Assembly (NCBI RefSeq): GCF_900143275.1
Contig: NZ_FSRO01000001.1
Location: 2,684,116-2,748,115 of the forward strand
Length of the DNA stretch: 64,000 bases
DNA from: Nitrosomonas cryotolerans ATCC 49181
GTDB taxonomy: Bacteria; Pseudomonadota; Gammaproteobacteria; Burkholderiales; Nitrosomonadaceae
Direction: 5' to 3'
Shown: piece by piece, positions 49,395-58,801 of the stretch
Numbering within the stretch: the first letter of the stretch is position 1
Layout of the letters: the number at the start of each line of letters is the position of its first letter
Made by a program: the position numbers and the translations under genes
Notes under the pieces: generated by a model
Told to the model about the DNA's origin: nothing
Database searches by the model: none
The model's input: only the letters and a program-made list of their open reading frames with translations

Positions 49395-49414
49395 TTATTA
49401 TATCGAACTAGCCT

Positions 49415-49677
49415 ACTAATTTCAGCATAACAATATATTCATCACGGGCTAAACGGCCGCCGCGATTGCAGGCACGGATAAAGCCAAACGCTTCATCGTT
49501 GCGAATGTACTGCGTGCTCGTAATGAGCTCAGAAAAACGGGTGCTTGCATCCGTAGATCTATCATCAACCAGAATCACTCCGTGGATGCCTGGTCGACTG
49601 CCAACAATAATGATAGCAAACAGTGATAAGCAACCGGAAATTTATTATGGATCGGAATAACGATCGAGACCTGTGGA
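49415..49677 (-). pseudogene. Glycosyltransferase family 2 fragment
   Basis: Minus-strand translation gives PQVSIVIPIHNKFPVAY, then after a frameshift GVILVDDRSTDAS, YIRNDEAFGFIRACNRGG and RDEYIVML: the first 80 residues of a GT2 domain in the right order. It is cut off at both ends, on one side by miniature element family 1 copy B. Clearly non-functional. Confidence 0.82.
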
Positions 49678-49682
49678 TTTCA

Positions 49683-49793
49683 AAGACCGCTGCATAACTG
49701 TATTTTTGAGCTTTTCTGATTACTTACAGCATTGATAAATCAAGCACTTAAAAACCTTGCCCAGCCCAAGATAACCAGTTATGCAGCGGTCTT
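49683..49793 (+). mobile_element. Miniature element, family 1, copy B (111 bp)
   Basis: The same ends as copy A (AAGACCGCTGCATAACTG) and the same length. Flanked by the direct repeat TTTCA (49678-49682 and 49794-49798). Confidence 0.93.
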
Positions 49794-49795
49794 TT

Positions 49796-49902
49796 TCATA
49801 CGCTCAAAGGTAGTGGTTCGAATGGGCTATTTTTTTCGCTAAAACCACGCACCAGCAGGGCATGTGCCTGAGCAACCTTACTCAGCTTTTCGATAAATAA
49901 GG
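49796..49902 (-). pseudogene. C-terminal gene remnant
   Basis: On the minus strand an open frame of about 34 codons reads KVAQAHALLVRGFSEKNS and ends in a stop at 49796. It is cut at its 5' side by a family-2 miniature element. Probably the end of the same or a neighbouring glycosyltransferase-type gene. Family not determined. Confidence 0.35.
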
Positions 49903-49903
49903 G

Positions 49904-49992
49904 GAAGCTTTTGTAAAAATCCTCGCCAGAAGTTCTCGGCTATTGATTATAAGGGGTTAATTTTTCAACCATTAGGGTTTTACAAAGATCTC
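49904..49992 (+). mobile_element. Miniature element, family 2, degenerate copy (about 89 bp)
   Basis: It aligns over its full length with copy 1 (shared CCTCGCCAGAAG and CTATTGATTATAA blocks), but the termini carry several substitutions and no duplication is visible. An old insertion. Confidence 0.72.
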
Positions 49993-50004
49993 AAAGAGAC
50001 TCAC

Positions 50005-50285
50005 CCGTACAATTTATTTTTTTGACCACACAAACCGTTTCTGTTTTTCGCAATCGCACCCATCCAACCAGTGCACCAGCATCCGCAAGAATTTCTACTT
50101 CCCGAGGTCTTTCTGGTTCAACCATATTGCATGCTCAACCAAAAATGCCACCTACCTCATACTTATCATCAAAGTTACCTTTAATGTTTTCTGTCAATAA
50201 TAACTTTGACTTTGCTACAGTTGTCGCTTTCTCTGTCTGTAAAGAATGCGCCGGGGGTTTTGCATCGTTTTTTAAAGAGGATAAG
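50005..50285 (-). pseudogene. Possible remnant of a GW beta-module protein
   Basis: The minus strand carries PREVEILADAGALVGWVRLRK in a frame that follows another frame with no start of its own. The pattern of hydrophobic residues and 'VEI..D.ALVG' resembles the module seen in the 34137 and 46298 genes. The evidence is weak; it could be chance. Confidence 0.3.
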
Positions 50286-50483
50286 GGTTAATGCCTGTTT
50301 CTCCTTCATAACCTGAATCTCTACACGCTACATAAAAATTGATTATAGCTGTAAAATATTACTTGCAAACCAATTTATAAGAAGTAGCGTACGTTTCACA
50401 AGTATATTGGCGGTATTTAACTCAACCTGGATAGAGTCGTGATAGTCACGTTCATTTGAAAGGCACTAAAGAAGGAAAAATCC

Positions 50484-51551
50484 ATGATTTTGATTACAGG
50501 CGGCGCCGGTTTCATAGGCGCCAATTTTATATTGAACTGGTTCGATACCACAGACGAGCCAGTAGTTAATCTCGACAAGTTGACCTATGCAGGTAATCTG
50601 CGCAATCTGGCCAGCCTGCAGGACGATCCACGTCACATCTTCGTGCACGGCGATCTCGGGGATACGGCGCTAACAACAAGACTGCTGACCGAATATCAGC
50701 CACGCGGAATCATCAATTTTGCTGCTGAATCCCATGTGGATCGTTCCATTCATAGCCCGGAAGACTTTATCCAAACCAATATTGTCGGCACCTTTCGTCT
50801 GCTTGAATCTGCACGCGCCTATTGGCATGGCTTGCAAGGTGCAGCCCAAAGCAATTTCCGCTTTCTGCATGTTTCAACTGATGAGGTATACGGTTCACTC
50901 AAGCTTGATGATCCCGCCTTTACCGAACAGCATCGCTACGAGCCCAATAGCCCTTATTCGGCCAGCAAGGCTGCCAGCGACCATCTGGTTCGCGCCTACC
51001 ATCACACCTATGGCCTACCGGTACTGACAACCAACTGCTCCAATAACTATGGTCCTTATCAGTTCCCGGAAAAACTCATCCCACTGATGATTGTCAATGC
51101 CCTTGCTGGCAAATCACTGCCCATCTATGGTGATGGCCGGCAAGTGCGCGACTGGCTATACGTCAAAGACCATTGCTGCGCCATTCAATCTGTAATCCAG
51201 GCAGGCCAACCCGGCGAAATTTACAACATCGGTGGCTGGAATGAAAAACCCAATATTGATATTGTGCACACCGTCTGCGCATTACTCGATGAGCTGCAGC
51301 CACGCATTGACGGCATCAGTTACAGTCAGCAGATTCGCTTTGTCAAAGACCGCCCCGGTCATGATCAGCGCTATGCTATTGATGCCCGTAAGATCGAGCG
51401 CGAGCTTGGCTGGAAACCCGCTGAAACCTTCGAGACGGGCATCCGTAAAACCGTCCAGTGGTACCTGGATAACCAGGCATGGGTCAGCAATGTGCAAAAC
51501 GGAAACTATCGTGACTGGGTGCACAAACAATATGAAAAAGTACGCGCGTGA
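50484..51551 (+). CDS. rfbB: dTDP-glucose 4,6-dehydratase
   Basis: 355 aa extended SDR. NAD motif [11 protein letters not shown], catalytic STDEVYGS (Asp-Glu pair) and [10 protein letters not shown]. It oxidises and dehydrates dTDP-glucose, the second step of dTDP-rhamnose synthesis. First gene of rfbBDAC; the GTG start of rfbD overlaps its stop. Confidence 0.97.
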   Translation: MILITGGAGFIGANFILNWFDTTDEPVVNLDKLTYAGNLRNLASLQDDPRHIFVHGDLGDTALTTRLLTEYQPRGIINFAAESHVDRSIHSPEDFIQTNIVGTFRLLESARAYWHGLQGAAQSNFRFLHVSTDEVYGSLKLDDPAFTEQHRYEPNSPYSASKAASDHLVRAYHHTYGLPVLTTNCSNNYGPYQFPEKLIPLMIVNALAGKSLPIYGDGRQVRDWLYVKDHCCAIQSVIQAGQPGEIYNIGGWNEKPNIDIVHTVCALLDELQPRIDGISYSQQIRFVKDRPGHDQRYAIDARKIERELGWKPAETFETGIRKTVQWYLDNQAWVSNVQNGNYRDWVHKQYEKVRA

Positions 51552-52462
51552 AAATTTTACTACTCGGTAAAAATGGGCAAGTCGGCTGGGAACTACAACG
51601 ATCCCTGGCTATGCTCGGTGATGTTGTCGCCTTAGATCGGAGCACTACATCAGATGGTCTGTGCGGTGACCTGAGTCATATCGATAGCCTGATCAAAACA
51701 GTACGTACCGTGGCACCCGCTATCATTGTCAATGCGGCGGCTTATACTGCTGTGGACAAGGCCGAAAGCGAAGCCGAGCTGGCCCATGCCATCAATGCGC
51801 ATGCCGTAGGAATACTGGCACGCGAAGCAAAGCAACTGGATGCCTGTCTGGTACACTATTCCACTGACTACGTGTTCTCCGGTCAGGGCACGACACCCTG
51901 GCAGGAACAGGATACAGTTGCGCCGCAATCGAGCTACGGGCGCAGCAAGCTGGCAGGCGAAGCAGCCATTATAGCCAGCGGTACCTATGCCTTGATATTT
52001 CGTACTTCATGGGTGTTTGGCGTGCATGGTCATAATTTTCTAAAAACGATGCTGCGGGCGGCCACCCGGCACGAGACGCTCAAGGTCGTCGCCGACCAGT
52101 GGGGCGCACCGACATCGGCGCACTGTATCGCCGATATTACCGCGCATGCGTTACAGCAAATTAAAACCAGCCACCTGGAGCGAAAATCCCACCTTTTTCA
52201 TCTGGCACCCAGTGGCTATACGCACTGGCATGCCTATGCCAGCTACGCTATCGAATATGCACGGGCATGTGGCTGGCCAGTTAAAGCACAACAGATCCTT
52301 GCGCTGGCAACGGCCGAGTGGCCGACACCCGCCGTACGACCCGCTAACTCGCGTCTCGATTGCCGCAAACTCGAGACGCTATTTAAACTGCACATGCCAG
52401 ATTGGGAATCAGGCGTACGCAGAGTCACAGAATTACTTATTCAGGAAAATTTACAACCATGA
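51548..52462 (+). CDS. rfbD: dTDP-4-dehydrorhamnose reductase
   Basis: 304 aa, GTG start overlapping the rfbB stop by 4 nt. [14 protein letters not shown] is the NADPH loop; STDYVFSG and YGRSKLAGE are the active site of RmlD. It performs the last, NADPH-dependent reduction to dTDP-L-rhamnose. Overlaps rfbA as ATGA. Confidence 0.97.
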   Translation: MKILLLGKNGQVGWELQRSLAMLGDVVALDRSTTSDGLCGDLSHIDSLIKTVRTVAPAIIVNAAAYTAVDKAESEAELAHAINAHAVGILAREAKQLDACLVHYSTDYVFSGQGTTPWQEQDTVAPQSSYGRSKLAGEAAIIASGTYALIFRTSWVFGVHGHNFLKTMLRAATRHETLKVVADQWGAPTSAHCIADITAHALQQIKTSHLERKSHLFHLAPSGYTHWHAYASYAIEYARACGWPVKAQQILALATAEWPTPAVRPANSRLDCRKLETLFKLHMPDWESGVRRVTELLIQENLQP

Positions 52463-53343
52463 TTCAACGCAAAGGCATCATTCTGGCCGGCGGCTCCGGT
52501 ACTCGGCTGCACCCATCTACATTAGCCGTCAGTAAACAATTACTGACCGTCTATGACAAACCCATGATCTATTATCCGTTGAGCACGCTACTGTTAGCCG
52601 GCATACGCGATGCGTTGATCATCTCCACCCCGCAGGATACGCCACGTTACCAGCAACAACTGGGTGATGGCAGTCAGTGGGGCATTCGTCTGAGTTATGC
52701 AGTTCAGCCTACGCCGGGCGGGCTGGCACAGGCTTTTATCATCGGCGCGGACTTTATTGGCGATGATCTGTGTGCACTGGTGCTGGGTGACAACATCTTC
52801 CATGGCCACGATCTTCATCACCTGCTGGATAGCGCCATGCAGCACCAGAACGGCGCCACCGTATTTGCCTACCATGTGCAGGATCCGCATCGCTATGGTG
52901 TCGCTGAATTTGATGCCACCGGTAAGGTATTGAGTCTGGAAGAAAAACCAATGGCCCCTAAAAGCAACTACGCGGTTACCGGTTTGTATTTTTATGATCA
53001 ACAGGTTGTACGCCTCGCGCATGATCTGAAACCTTCTGCCAGAGGTGAATTGGAAATTACCGATTTGAACCGGTTATACATGAACCAGAATGCGCTGAAC
53101 GTAAAAATTATGGGCCGTGGCTACGCCTGGCTGGATACCGGCACACATGACAGCCTGCTTGAAGCCGCTCAGTTTATTTCCATATTAGAGAAACGTCAAG
53201 GACTCAAAGTGGCTTGCCCGGAAGAGATTGCATGGCGCCATGGCTGGATTGATGCACAACAGCTGGAACAATTAGCCCAACCATTGGCCAGGAATGGCTA
53301 TGGCCATTATTTATTGGGATTATTAAAGGAACAGGTGTTTTGA
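52459..53343 (+). CDS. rfbA: Glucose-1-phosphate thymidylyltransferase
   Basis: 294 aa from the ATG at 52459, which overlaps the rfbD stop by 4 nt. [21 protein letters not shown] and [11 protein letters not shown] are the RmlA nucleotide-binding signature. It makes dTDP-glucose and is usually feedback-inhibited by dTDP-rhamnose. The frame opens 19 codons earlier inside rfbD without homology. Confidence 0.97.
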   Translation: MIQRKGIILAGGSGTRLHPSTLAVSKQLLTVYDKPMIYYPLSTLLLAGIRDALIISTPQDTPRYQQQLGDGSQWGIRLSYAVQPTPGGLAQAFIIGADFIGDDLCALVLGDNIFHGHDLHHLLDSAMQHQNGATVFAYHVQDPHRYGVAEFDATGKVLSLEEKPMAPKSNYAVTGLYFYDQQVVRLAHDLKPSARGELEITDLNRLYMNQNALNVKIMGRGYAWLDTGTHDSLLEAAQFISILEKRQGLKVACPEEIAWRHGWIDAQQLEQLAQPLARNGYGHYLLGLLKEQVF

Positions 53344-53891
53344 TGGACGCAAAGAAACTGGCTATTCCCGAAGTTATCTTATTTACACCCAAGGTATTTG
53401 GCGATGACCGCGGTTTTTTCTTCGAAAGCTTTAATACACAAGTATTTGAACAGGCTACCGGCCTGCAAGCTGATTTTGTCCAGGATAATCATTCCAAGTC
53501 ACAGCGCGGGGTGCTGCGCGGCCTGCATTACCAGCTGCCGCCACACGCCCAGGGCAAACTGGTTCGCGTGGTGCAAGGTGAGGTGTTCGATGTCGCAGTG
53601 GATATTCGTCAGTCTTCTCCCCACTTTGGGCAATGGGTCGGCGAAGTTTTGTCCGCAGAGAATAAATATCAGTTATGGATTCCACCAGGCTTTGCCCATG
53701 GCTTCATTACCTTAAGCGAGACTGCTGAGTTTCTATACAAAACCACCGATTTTTATGCGCCACAGGCTGAAAGAAGCATTATCTGGAACGACCCCCGTAT
53801 CGCCATCCAATGGCATTTCAACGATACGCCACTGCTCTCCGCAAAAGACCAGCAATCGGTACCCCTGACGCAGGCCACCGTGTTTGATTGA
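53343..53891 (+). CDS. rfbC: dTDP-4-dehydrorhamnose 3,5-epimerase
   Basis: 182 aa cupin-fold epimerase: DDRGFFFESFN, RGVLRGLHYQ with the catalytic histidine, and WIPPGFAHGF. The ATG at 53343 shares one base with the rfbA stop. It completes the four-gene rhamnose pathway. Confidence 0.97.
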   Translation: MDAKKLAIPEVILFTPKVFGDDRGFFFESFNTQVFEQATGLQADFVQDNHSKSQRGVLRGLHYQLPPHAQGKLVRVVQGEVFDVAVDIRQSSPHFGQWVGEVLSAENKYQLWIPPGFAHGFITLSETAEFLYKTTDFYAPQAERSIIWNDPRIAIQWHFNDTPLLSAKDQQSVPLTQATVFD

Positions 53892-53942
53892 GCAAAGGAA
53901 GTGGCTGCTTTGGAGTGACCTTATTTTATAAAAAGAAAATAA

Positions 53943-53967
53943 TAATGCCGCCGTTATCGCGGCATTA
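53943..53967 (-). terminator. Terminator between rfbC and the collagen-like gene
   Basis: The 9-bp arms TAATGCCGC/GCGGCATTA enclose a 7-base loop. On the minus strand a T-rich run follows, so it best serves the collagen-like gene; it can also fold in the rfb transcript, where the T-run is absent. Confidence 0.65.
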
Positions 53968-53981
53968 TATCGATCGCATTT

Positions 53982-54764
53982 TCAGGATATGGTGATGGCC
54001 AGATAATAAAACTCAGTGGCAGGATGCGCCTCGTCTTCAACCAGGATACCCACAAAGTCACTATTTCCCTTTCTCATGATGGGCACATCGTATTCCATGG
54101 TATGAACAGACCAGGCGACACCTGCCTTGAACCAGCGCCAACCGGAATTACCCACTTCATTGGTTGAATAAGCCAGCGCAAATCGTGAGGTATCATTGCC
54201 CGCCGCAGCCCGCGCAATAATACTCACCGCAATATGCTTGCCACTGGCCGCCGCTTCGATAATATCAGGAAGACGAATACTATAACCATCGGTAGCTCCT
54301 CTGGAGGCGGCACCCGGCTTACCATTGGCGAGTCGAATATAGCCCGTTTCACTGGCTACATCAGCGTGGCTGGAACAAATCATGCCTGCAGGGGTCGTTG
54401 CAGCCTCACCGGTTTCAAACACATGAAAAAAAGCTGCATTCGCAGCAATATCCGCGCGCAGTTGATCTACCCTATTGATCGATTCAGCGGGCTCCAGCAG
54501 TGGCTGAACATTTGCAACGGCCTCACGAGCGGGTGTCGGTGTCGGAGCCGCTTTCGTTTCAGTCGTCGTTACGGAAGTAGCTGTAGCTTCGGGTATTCCT
54601 GTTGCGCCTTTTGTTCCTGTTGTGCCTGTTGTTCCTGTTCTTCCTGTTGTGCCTGCTGTGCCTGTTCTTCCTGTTGTTCCTGTTGCTTCCCGAGCGGTGG
54701 CAATTGAGGAAGATTTACGTCCACTGATTTTATCCCAAAGCATTCCCAGTATACTTTTTCCCAT
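53982..54764 (-). CDS. Collagen-like repeat protein of unknown function
   Basis: 260 aa from the ATG at 54764, which has AGGGAG nine bases upstream; the frame opens to 54866 but that start is unsupported. Residues about 29-56 are an uninterrupted run of Gly-X-Y triplets rich in Thr (GTTGRTGTAGTTG...), as in bacterial collagen-like proteins. A Pro/Thr/Ala linker and a C-terminal domain of about 150 residues follow (SGWRWFKAGVAWSVH, FYYLAITIS) that looks like a beta-sandwich. There is no signal peptide, so how or whether it is exported is unclear. It lies tail to tail with the rhamnose operon. Confidence 0.7.
   Translation of the reverse strand: MGKSILGMLWDKISGRKSSSIATAREATGTTGRTGTAGTTGRTGTTGTTGTKGATGIPEATATSVTTTETKAAPTPTPAREAVANVQPLLEPAESINRVDQLRADIAANAAFFHVFETGEAATTPAGMICSSHADVASETGYIRLANGKPGAASRGATDGYSIRLPDIIEAAASGKHIAVSIIARAAAGNDTSRFALAYSTNEVGNSGWRWFKAGVAWSVHTMEYDVPIMRKGNSDFVGILVEDEAHPATEFYYLAITIS
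54597..54680 (-). repeat. Nine-base tandem repeats encoding Gly-X-Y triplets
   Basis: Imperfect repeats of 9 bases, each coding for three residues of the collagen-like stretch. Such arrays change length by slippage or recombination without shifting the frame, so the repeat number may vary between strains. Confidence 0.75.
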
Positions 54765-55121
54765 CGTTACAATACTCCCTGTCAAAATAAAATCGCCATC
54801 ATTCAGCCTATCCAAATATTGCGATAGATAACCGGGACAGCGATGCTTTATAAAGCTGATTAACACCAGCGCATTCTAAATATTTCTATCTTTTTATGAT
54901 ACGTTAAATTCCTATAATGGGCTATAACTCGCCTTCTAGTGTGCGATCAGGCTGAACTACTGCTTTTCCAACTCAATCCGATAGCCGGTAAAATTCACTC
55001 ATTTTGTTTGCGATACACGCCAAATAGTTCTGAATACAGCGCACCACTGTAGCAAATGTTTAAATTGCCTATCAACGGCGCAACCACATATAATGTGATT
55101 TTTATCCGCATATTCATCACG

Positions 55122-56222
55122 ATGCAACGTTTTTTTGCTGCCTGTCTGATATCTATCATCGCACTGCACATCAGTCCACGCGCCTTTTCGACCCACTTGG
55201 AAGATCATATTTCCAATTATGACGAGACAGCGTCGGCGCCATCGCTCGTGCCGCATGTTGCCCTGCTGTTACCGTTACAATCATCATCATTCGGACAAGC
55301 TGCGGATGTAGTACGACAAGGTTTCGCAGCGGCGGCAACGCGCGAACAGACCCTGCCGACCACCATCCGGGTTTATTCAACAACCGATGATCCACTGGAT
55401 ATCCTCATCACCTACCATCAGGCACTGGATGCCGGTGCCATACTGGTGGTGGGCCCCTTGACCCGCGACGGCGTATCTGCCCTGGCTTCCAGCAGCGTAA
55501 TCGCAGTCCCCACACTCACATTAAATACAGCTGACGGCGATATCATAGCACCGCCCAACCTCTATCTGTTTGGCTTGCAAATGGAAAATGAAGCCAGCCT
55601 GAGCGCAGAATTCGCCAAGGCTGAAAATAGGCCGCATGCAGTTATTATTCATGACGGCAGCCCTTTGTCGTTACGCTTGCAAGCCGCTTTTGCAGACAAA
55701 TGGCTGCAGTCGGATGCATATGCAACTGCCGAATCCATCCCTTATTATAATGAGCCCTCCGTGTTGAAACAGTTTCGCAGGCAGACGGCGGATAAAAATA
55801 CGGTTATTTTCCTCACTCTGGATGCTAAGAAATCCCGCATATTGCGACCCTATCTCAACCCCGGCACGCCCGTCTACGCTACTTCCCAAGTCTATACCGG
55901 CAAGGATAATTCTCTGTACAACCATGACCTCAATGATATCCGGTTTGTTGACATGCCCTGGTTATTACAGCCGGATCATCCCGCCGTCATGGCCTATCGT
56001 CATGCAGATAACCTCGGGAGTATGGATATGGAGCGCCTTTACGCATTAGGTATCGATGCTTTTCGATTAATGGCACGCATGTTGCAAGCATATACAGTTG
56101 ATGAAATTTCATTAGATGGCGTAACAGGATATATCCATTTTACGCCACCCAATCAATTCATACGGGAAGCAATCCCAGCCAAGTTTCATAATGGCCGTGT
56201 ATTACGCCTGAACTCGCAATAA
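55122..56222 (+). CDS. lpoA: Penicillin-binding protein activator LpoA-like (LppC family)
   Basis: About 366 aa from the ATG at 55122, which begins a signal-like sequence (RFFAACLISIIALHIS). The domain VALLLPLQSSSFGQAADVVRQGF, LVVGPLTRDGVSALA and GRVLRLN resembles the LppC/LpoA C-terminal fold, related to periplasmic binding proteins. No lipobox cysteine follows the signal, unlike E. coli LpoA. LpoA activates PBP1A at the outer membrane. yraN follows directly, as in many proteobacteria. The frame is open to 55056. Confidence 0.83.
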   Translation: MQRFFAACLISIIALHISPRAFSTHLEDHISNYDETASAPSLVPHVALLLPLQSSSFGQAADVVRQGFAAAATREQTLPTTIRVYSTTDDPLDILITYHQALDAGAILVVGPLTRDGVSALASSSVIAVPTLTLNTADGDIIAPPNLYLFGLQMENEASLSAEFAKAENRPHAVIIHDGSPLSLRLQAAFADKWLQSDAYATAESIPYYNEPSVLKQFRRQTADKNTVIFLTLDAKKSRILRPYLNPGTPVYATSQVYTGKDNSLYNHDLNDIRFVDMPWLLQPDHPAVMAYRHADNLGSMDMERLYALGIDAFRLMARMLQAYTVDEISLDGVTGYIHFTPPNQFIREAIPAKFHNGRVLRLNSQ

Positions 56223-56235
56223 GACGCGTCCATCG

Positions 56236-56574
56236 ATGAACGGTAATCAGGCAGAACAACTGGCAATCGCTTTTCTCCAACGTCAAAACCTGATTCTACT
56301 CACACAGAACTATCGTTGCCGATTTGGGGAAATTGATCTGATCATGCGCGACAAGACCATACTGGTCTTTGTCGAAGTCAGAATGCGGTCAAGCGATTAT
56401 TTCGGCGGTGCAGCGGCCAGTATTACCTTATCCAAACAAACCCGGCTATTGCGTACAGCCCGTCATTATCTTGCCGGATTAAACAATAATCCCGCTTGTC
56501 GCTTTGATGTGGTCCTCCTGTCAGGTAGCCATGGTCAAAAAATCGAATGGATTCAGAATGCTTTTGGTGAGTAG
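56236..56574 (+). CDS. yraN: YraN/UPF0102 family endonuclease-like protein
   Basis: 112 aa. GNQAEQLAIAFLQRQ, NYRCRFGEIDLIMRD and LVFVEVRMRSS form the restriction-endonuclease-like fold with its D-(E/D)xK-type acidic residues. Function unproven. It starts 13 bases after lpoA. Confidence 0.92.
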   Translation: MNGNQAEQLAIAFLQRQNLILLTQNYRCRFGEIDLIMRDKTILVFVEVRMRSSDYFGGAAASITLSKQTRLLRTARHYLAGLNNNPACRFDVVLLSGSHGQKIEWIQNAFGE

Positions 56575-56608
56575 TCGTATGCACTACCAATCTCAGTCAT
56601 CTTCCTGA

Positions 56609-57355
56609 TTACAGATTAATGCTGCGCCCGCCATCCACGGCAATGATCTGGCCCGTAATATACGGTGCTTCTGCAATAAGAAAGCGTACCGTTCTGGCAA
56701 TATCTTCCGGTTCGCCGGTGCGTTTTAATAACGTTGCCTCAATGATAGCTTGACGGGCGGCTTCATTGGTCAGTTCGCCATCCTCCGGCCATAAAATGGG
56801 ACCTGGAGAGACGCCATTGACCCGTACTTCAGGTGCAAGCTCCAGCGCCAACGATCGGGTCAGTGATGCCAGGCCACCTTTGGCTGCGCTATAGATTACA
56901 TAATTTTTCAGGGGACGATCCGCATGAATATCCACAATATTGACAATACAACCCCGCTGTTGCCTCAGATAAGGTGCCGCGGCCTGCGATAAGAACAGCG
57001 GCGCTTGGAGGTTACTACCGATCAGATCATCCCACGTTTCCAGCGTACACTCACCTAACGGTGTCGGAAAAAAACTGGAAGCATTATTGATCAGTACATC
57101 CAGTCTGCCAAATCGCGCCGCAGCTTTATCGATTAAATCAGGTAACAGACGGGTATCCAGTAAATCGGCTTGAACTAACACCACTGAATCAGGCCGTTTT
57201 TGATTTAACTCAGCCTGCAAAGCCTGTGCGGCCGCCAGCGAGGCACGATAATGTATGACGAGATTAGCGCCGTACCTATGTAATTTTCTGCAAATAGCCG
57301 CACCAACTCGTTTAGCTCCCCCCGTAATCAGTATTACTTTTCCTTGCACAGGCAC
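56609..57355 (-). CDS. Pteridine reductase (short-chain dehydrogenase)
   Basis: 248 aa. The TGGAKRVGAAI motif with TGX3RXG is the NADPH signature of pteridine reductases (PTR1/FolM). The catalytic Tyr-Lys is in YSAAKGG and the Asp in IVDIHADRP. It reduces dihydropterins, possibly dihydrofolate. In betaproteobacteria it is often divergent from the MidA-type methyltransferase gene, as here. Confidence 0.9.
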   Translation of the reverse strand: MPVQGKVILITGGAKRVGAAICRKLHRYGANLVIHYRASLAAAQALQAELNQKRPDSVVLVQADLLDTRLLPDLIDKAAARFGRLDVLINNASSFFPTPLGECTLETWDDLIGSNLQAPLFLSQAAAPYLRQQRGCIVNIVDIHADRPLKNYVIYSAAKGGLASLTRSLALELAPEVRVNGVSPGPILWPEDGELTNEAARQAIIEATLLKRTGEPEDIARTVRFLIAEAPYITGQIIAVDGGRSINL

Positions 57356-57503
57356 CTCCTTAAAAGTATTGTTACACTATTGCGCTGCCTATCCCATTCA
57401 CATCCCATTGCAATGTAGCCGGATTGGCTGAATGCACCAGACACGCGATAACTGACTTATTCCATTCAACCCAGAAATTTACCATAAAGATACTCAAGCA
57501 CCG

Positions 57504-58691
57504 ATGCCTTCACGCACGACATTACCGACACCCAATGAAGCTGCTCTCCAGCACAGCCATGCAGCACAACAAGCCATTCAAGCCGAGATCCGCGCCGCAG
57601 ATCATTGGATTTCCTTTGCACATTATATGGAACACGCGCTCTATGCCCCCGGCCTGGGTTACTACAGCGGCGGCACAACCAAGTTCGGGAGTGCGGGTGA
57701 CTTTGTCACTGCGCCTGAGATTTCTTCTCTATTTGGCCGCGCTCTGGCACAACAGGCACAGCAAATACTGAGGCTGATCGAGCAAGCGGCTATTCTGGAA
57801 TTTGGCGCCGGTTCTGGCAAGCTGGCACTGGATTTATTGCTTGAATTGGAAAAACAGGGATGCTTGCCAGAAAAATATTTTATTCTTGAAGTCAGCGCTG
57901 AATTACGCCAGCGACAACGGGCTTTGTTTAACGACCAGGCACCTCATCTTGTTTCGCGGCTACACTGGCTTGAACAACTACCCTCCACATTCGATGGCCT
58001 GATACTGGCCAATGAGGTACTCGATGCCATGCCGGTGCATCTGGTCACATGGCGGGATAATCAACTGTTCGAGCGCGGCGTCGCTTGTCAAAATGAAACA
58101 TTTACCTGGCAGGAACGTCCGCTACTAAAGGGCACATTATTTGAGATCGCCAGCAAATTAACTCTCCAAGTTAACCGGAATGGCAACCAGAATCAGCCTT
58201 ACACCAGTGAAATCAACCTGGCCGTGAGACCTTTCATCCACAGCCTGGCAGACATGTTGCGGCAAGGTGCCATCATTCTGATCGATTATGGTTTCGGAAA
58301 TAACGAGTATTATCACCCTCAACGCAATCAGGGAACGCTCATGTGCCATTATCGTCATCATGCGCACGATGATCCATTTTACTTACCGGGATTGCAGGAC
58401 ATCACCAGCCACGTCGATTTCAGCGCGGTCGTAGAAGCCATCCCCCATACCGGGCTGGAATTCCTGGGATATACGACTCAGGCCCACTTTCTGATCAATT
58501 GTGGCATCACAGAAATACTGGCACAGACTTCAGCCGAAGATATTCACGCCTACCTGCCGCAGGCAAATCAATTGCAAAAACTGGTCAGTCCTGCCGAAAT
58601 GGGCGAATTATTCAAAGTCATCGCCATGGGCAAGCATATTGACCAATCATTAATCGGTTTTCGCAGTGGAGATAAAAGCCATTTATTGTAA
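57504..58691 (+). CDS. MidA/NDUFAF7-type SAM-dependent methyltransferase
   Basis: 395 aa of the DUF185 family: GYYSGGTTKFGSAGDFVTAPE, then the SAM-binding EFGAGSGKLALDLL and LANEVLDAMPVHL, all diagnostic. The mitochondrial member methylates an arginine of complex I subunit NDUFS2; bacterial targets are not known. The last two bases of its stop codon region coincide with the end of miniature element family 1 copy C, whose target duplication TTGTA contains the TA of the TAA. Confidence 0.93.
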   Translation: MPSRTTLPTPNEAALQHSHAAQQAIQAEIRAADHWISFAHYMEHALYAPGLGYYSGGTTKFGSAGDFVTAPEISSLFGRALAQQAQQILRLIEQAAILEFGAGSGKLALDLLLELEKQGCLPEKYFILEVSAELRQRQRALFNDQAPHLVSRLHWLEQLPSTFDGLILANEVLDAMPVHLVTWRDNQLFERGVACQNETFTWQERPLLKGTLFEIASKLTLQVNRNGNQNQPYTSEINLAVRPFIHSLADMLRQGAIILIDYGFGNNEYYHPQRNQGTLMCHYRHHAHDDPFYLPGLQDITSHVDFSAVVEAIPHTGLEFLGYTTQAHFLINCGITEILAQTSAEDIHAYLPQANQLQKLVSPAEMGELFKVIAMGKHIDQSLIGFRSGDKSHLL

Positions 58692-58801
58692 AGACCGCTG
58701 CATAACTGGTTATCTCGGACTGGGCAAGGTTTTTAAGTGTTTGATTCATCAATACTGCAAGTAATCAGAAAAACTCAAAAATATAGTTATGCAGCGGTCT
58801 T
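58691..58801. mobile_element. Miniature element, family 1, copy C (111 bp), inverted relative to A and B
   Basis: The same 17-bp ends (AAGACCGCTGCATAACT) and exactly the same length. Flanked by TTGTA at 58686-58690 and 58802-58806. The inner sequence is the reverse complement of copies A and B. Confidence 0.93.

Larger units (their letters stand above)
49395..50483. other. Remnant region between the sulfotransferase and rfbB
   Basis: 1.1 kb without an intact gene. It holds broken pieces of minus-strand glycosyltransferase-type genes (49415-49677, 49796-49902 and about 50005-50285), family-1 copy B and a family-2 copy. The last 190 bases should contain the rfb promoter. Confidence 0.6.

Noticed and set aside
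48124-49992. Repeats considered as a CRISPR array
   Set aside because: They are two different dispersed elements with inverted ends and target duplications, not short direct repeats with regular spacers.
50022-50291. Plus-strand ORF of 89 codons before rfbB
   Set aside because: The opposite strand shows more protein-like character (remnant of a surface-protein module), and the plus frame has no Shine-Dalgarno.
54234-54707. Cysteine-rich plus-strand frame
   Set aside because: It is the antisense reading of the Gly-X-Y repeat; the cysteines come from the repeat composition.
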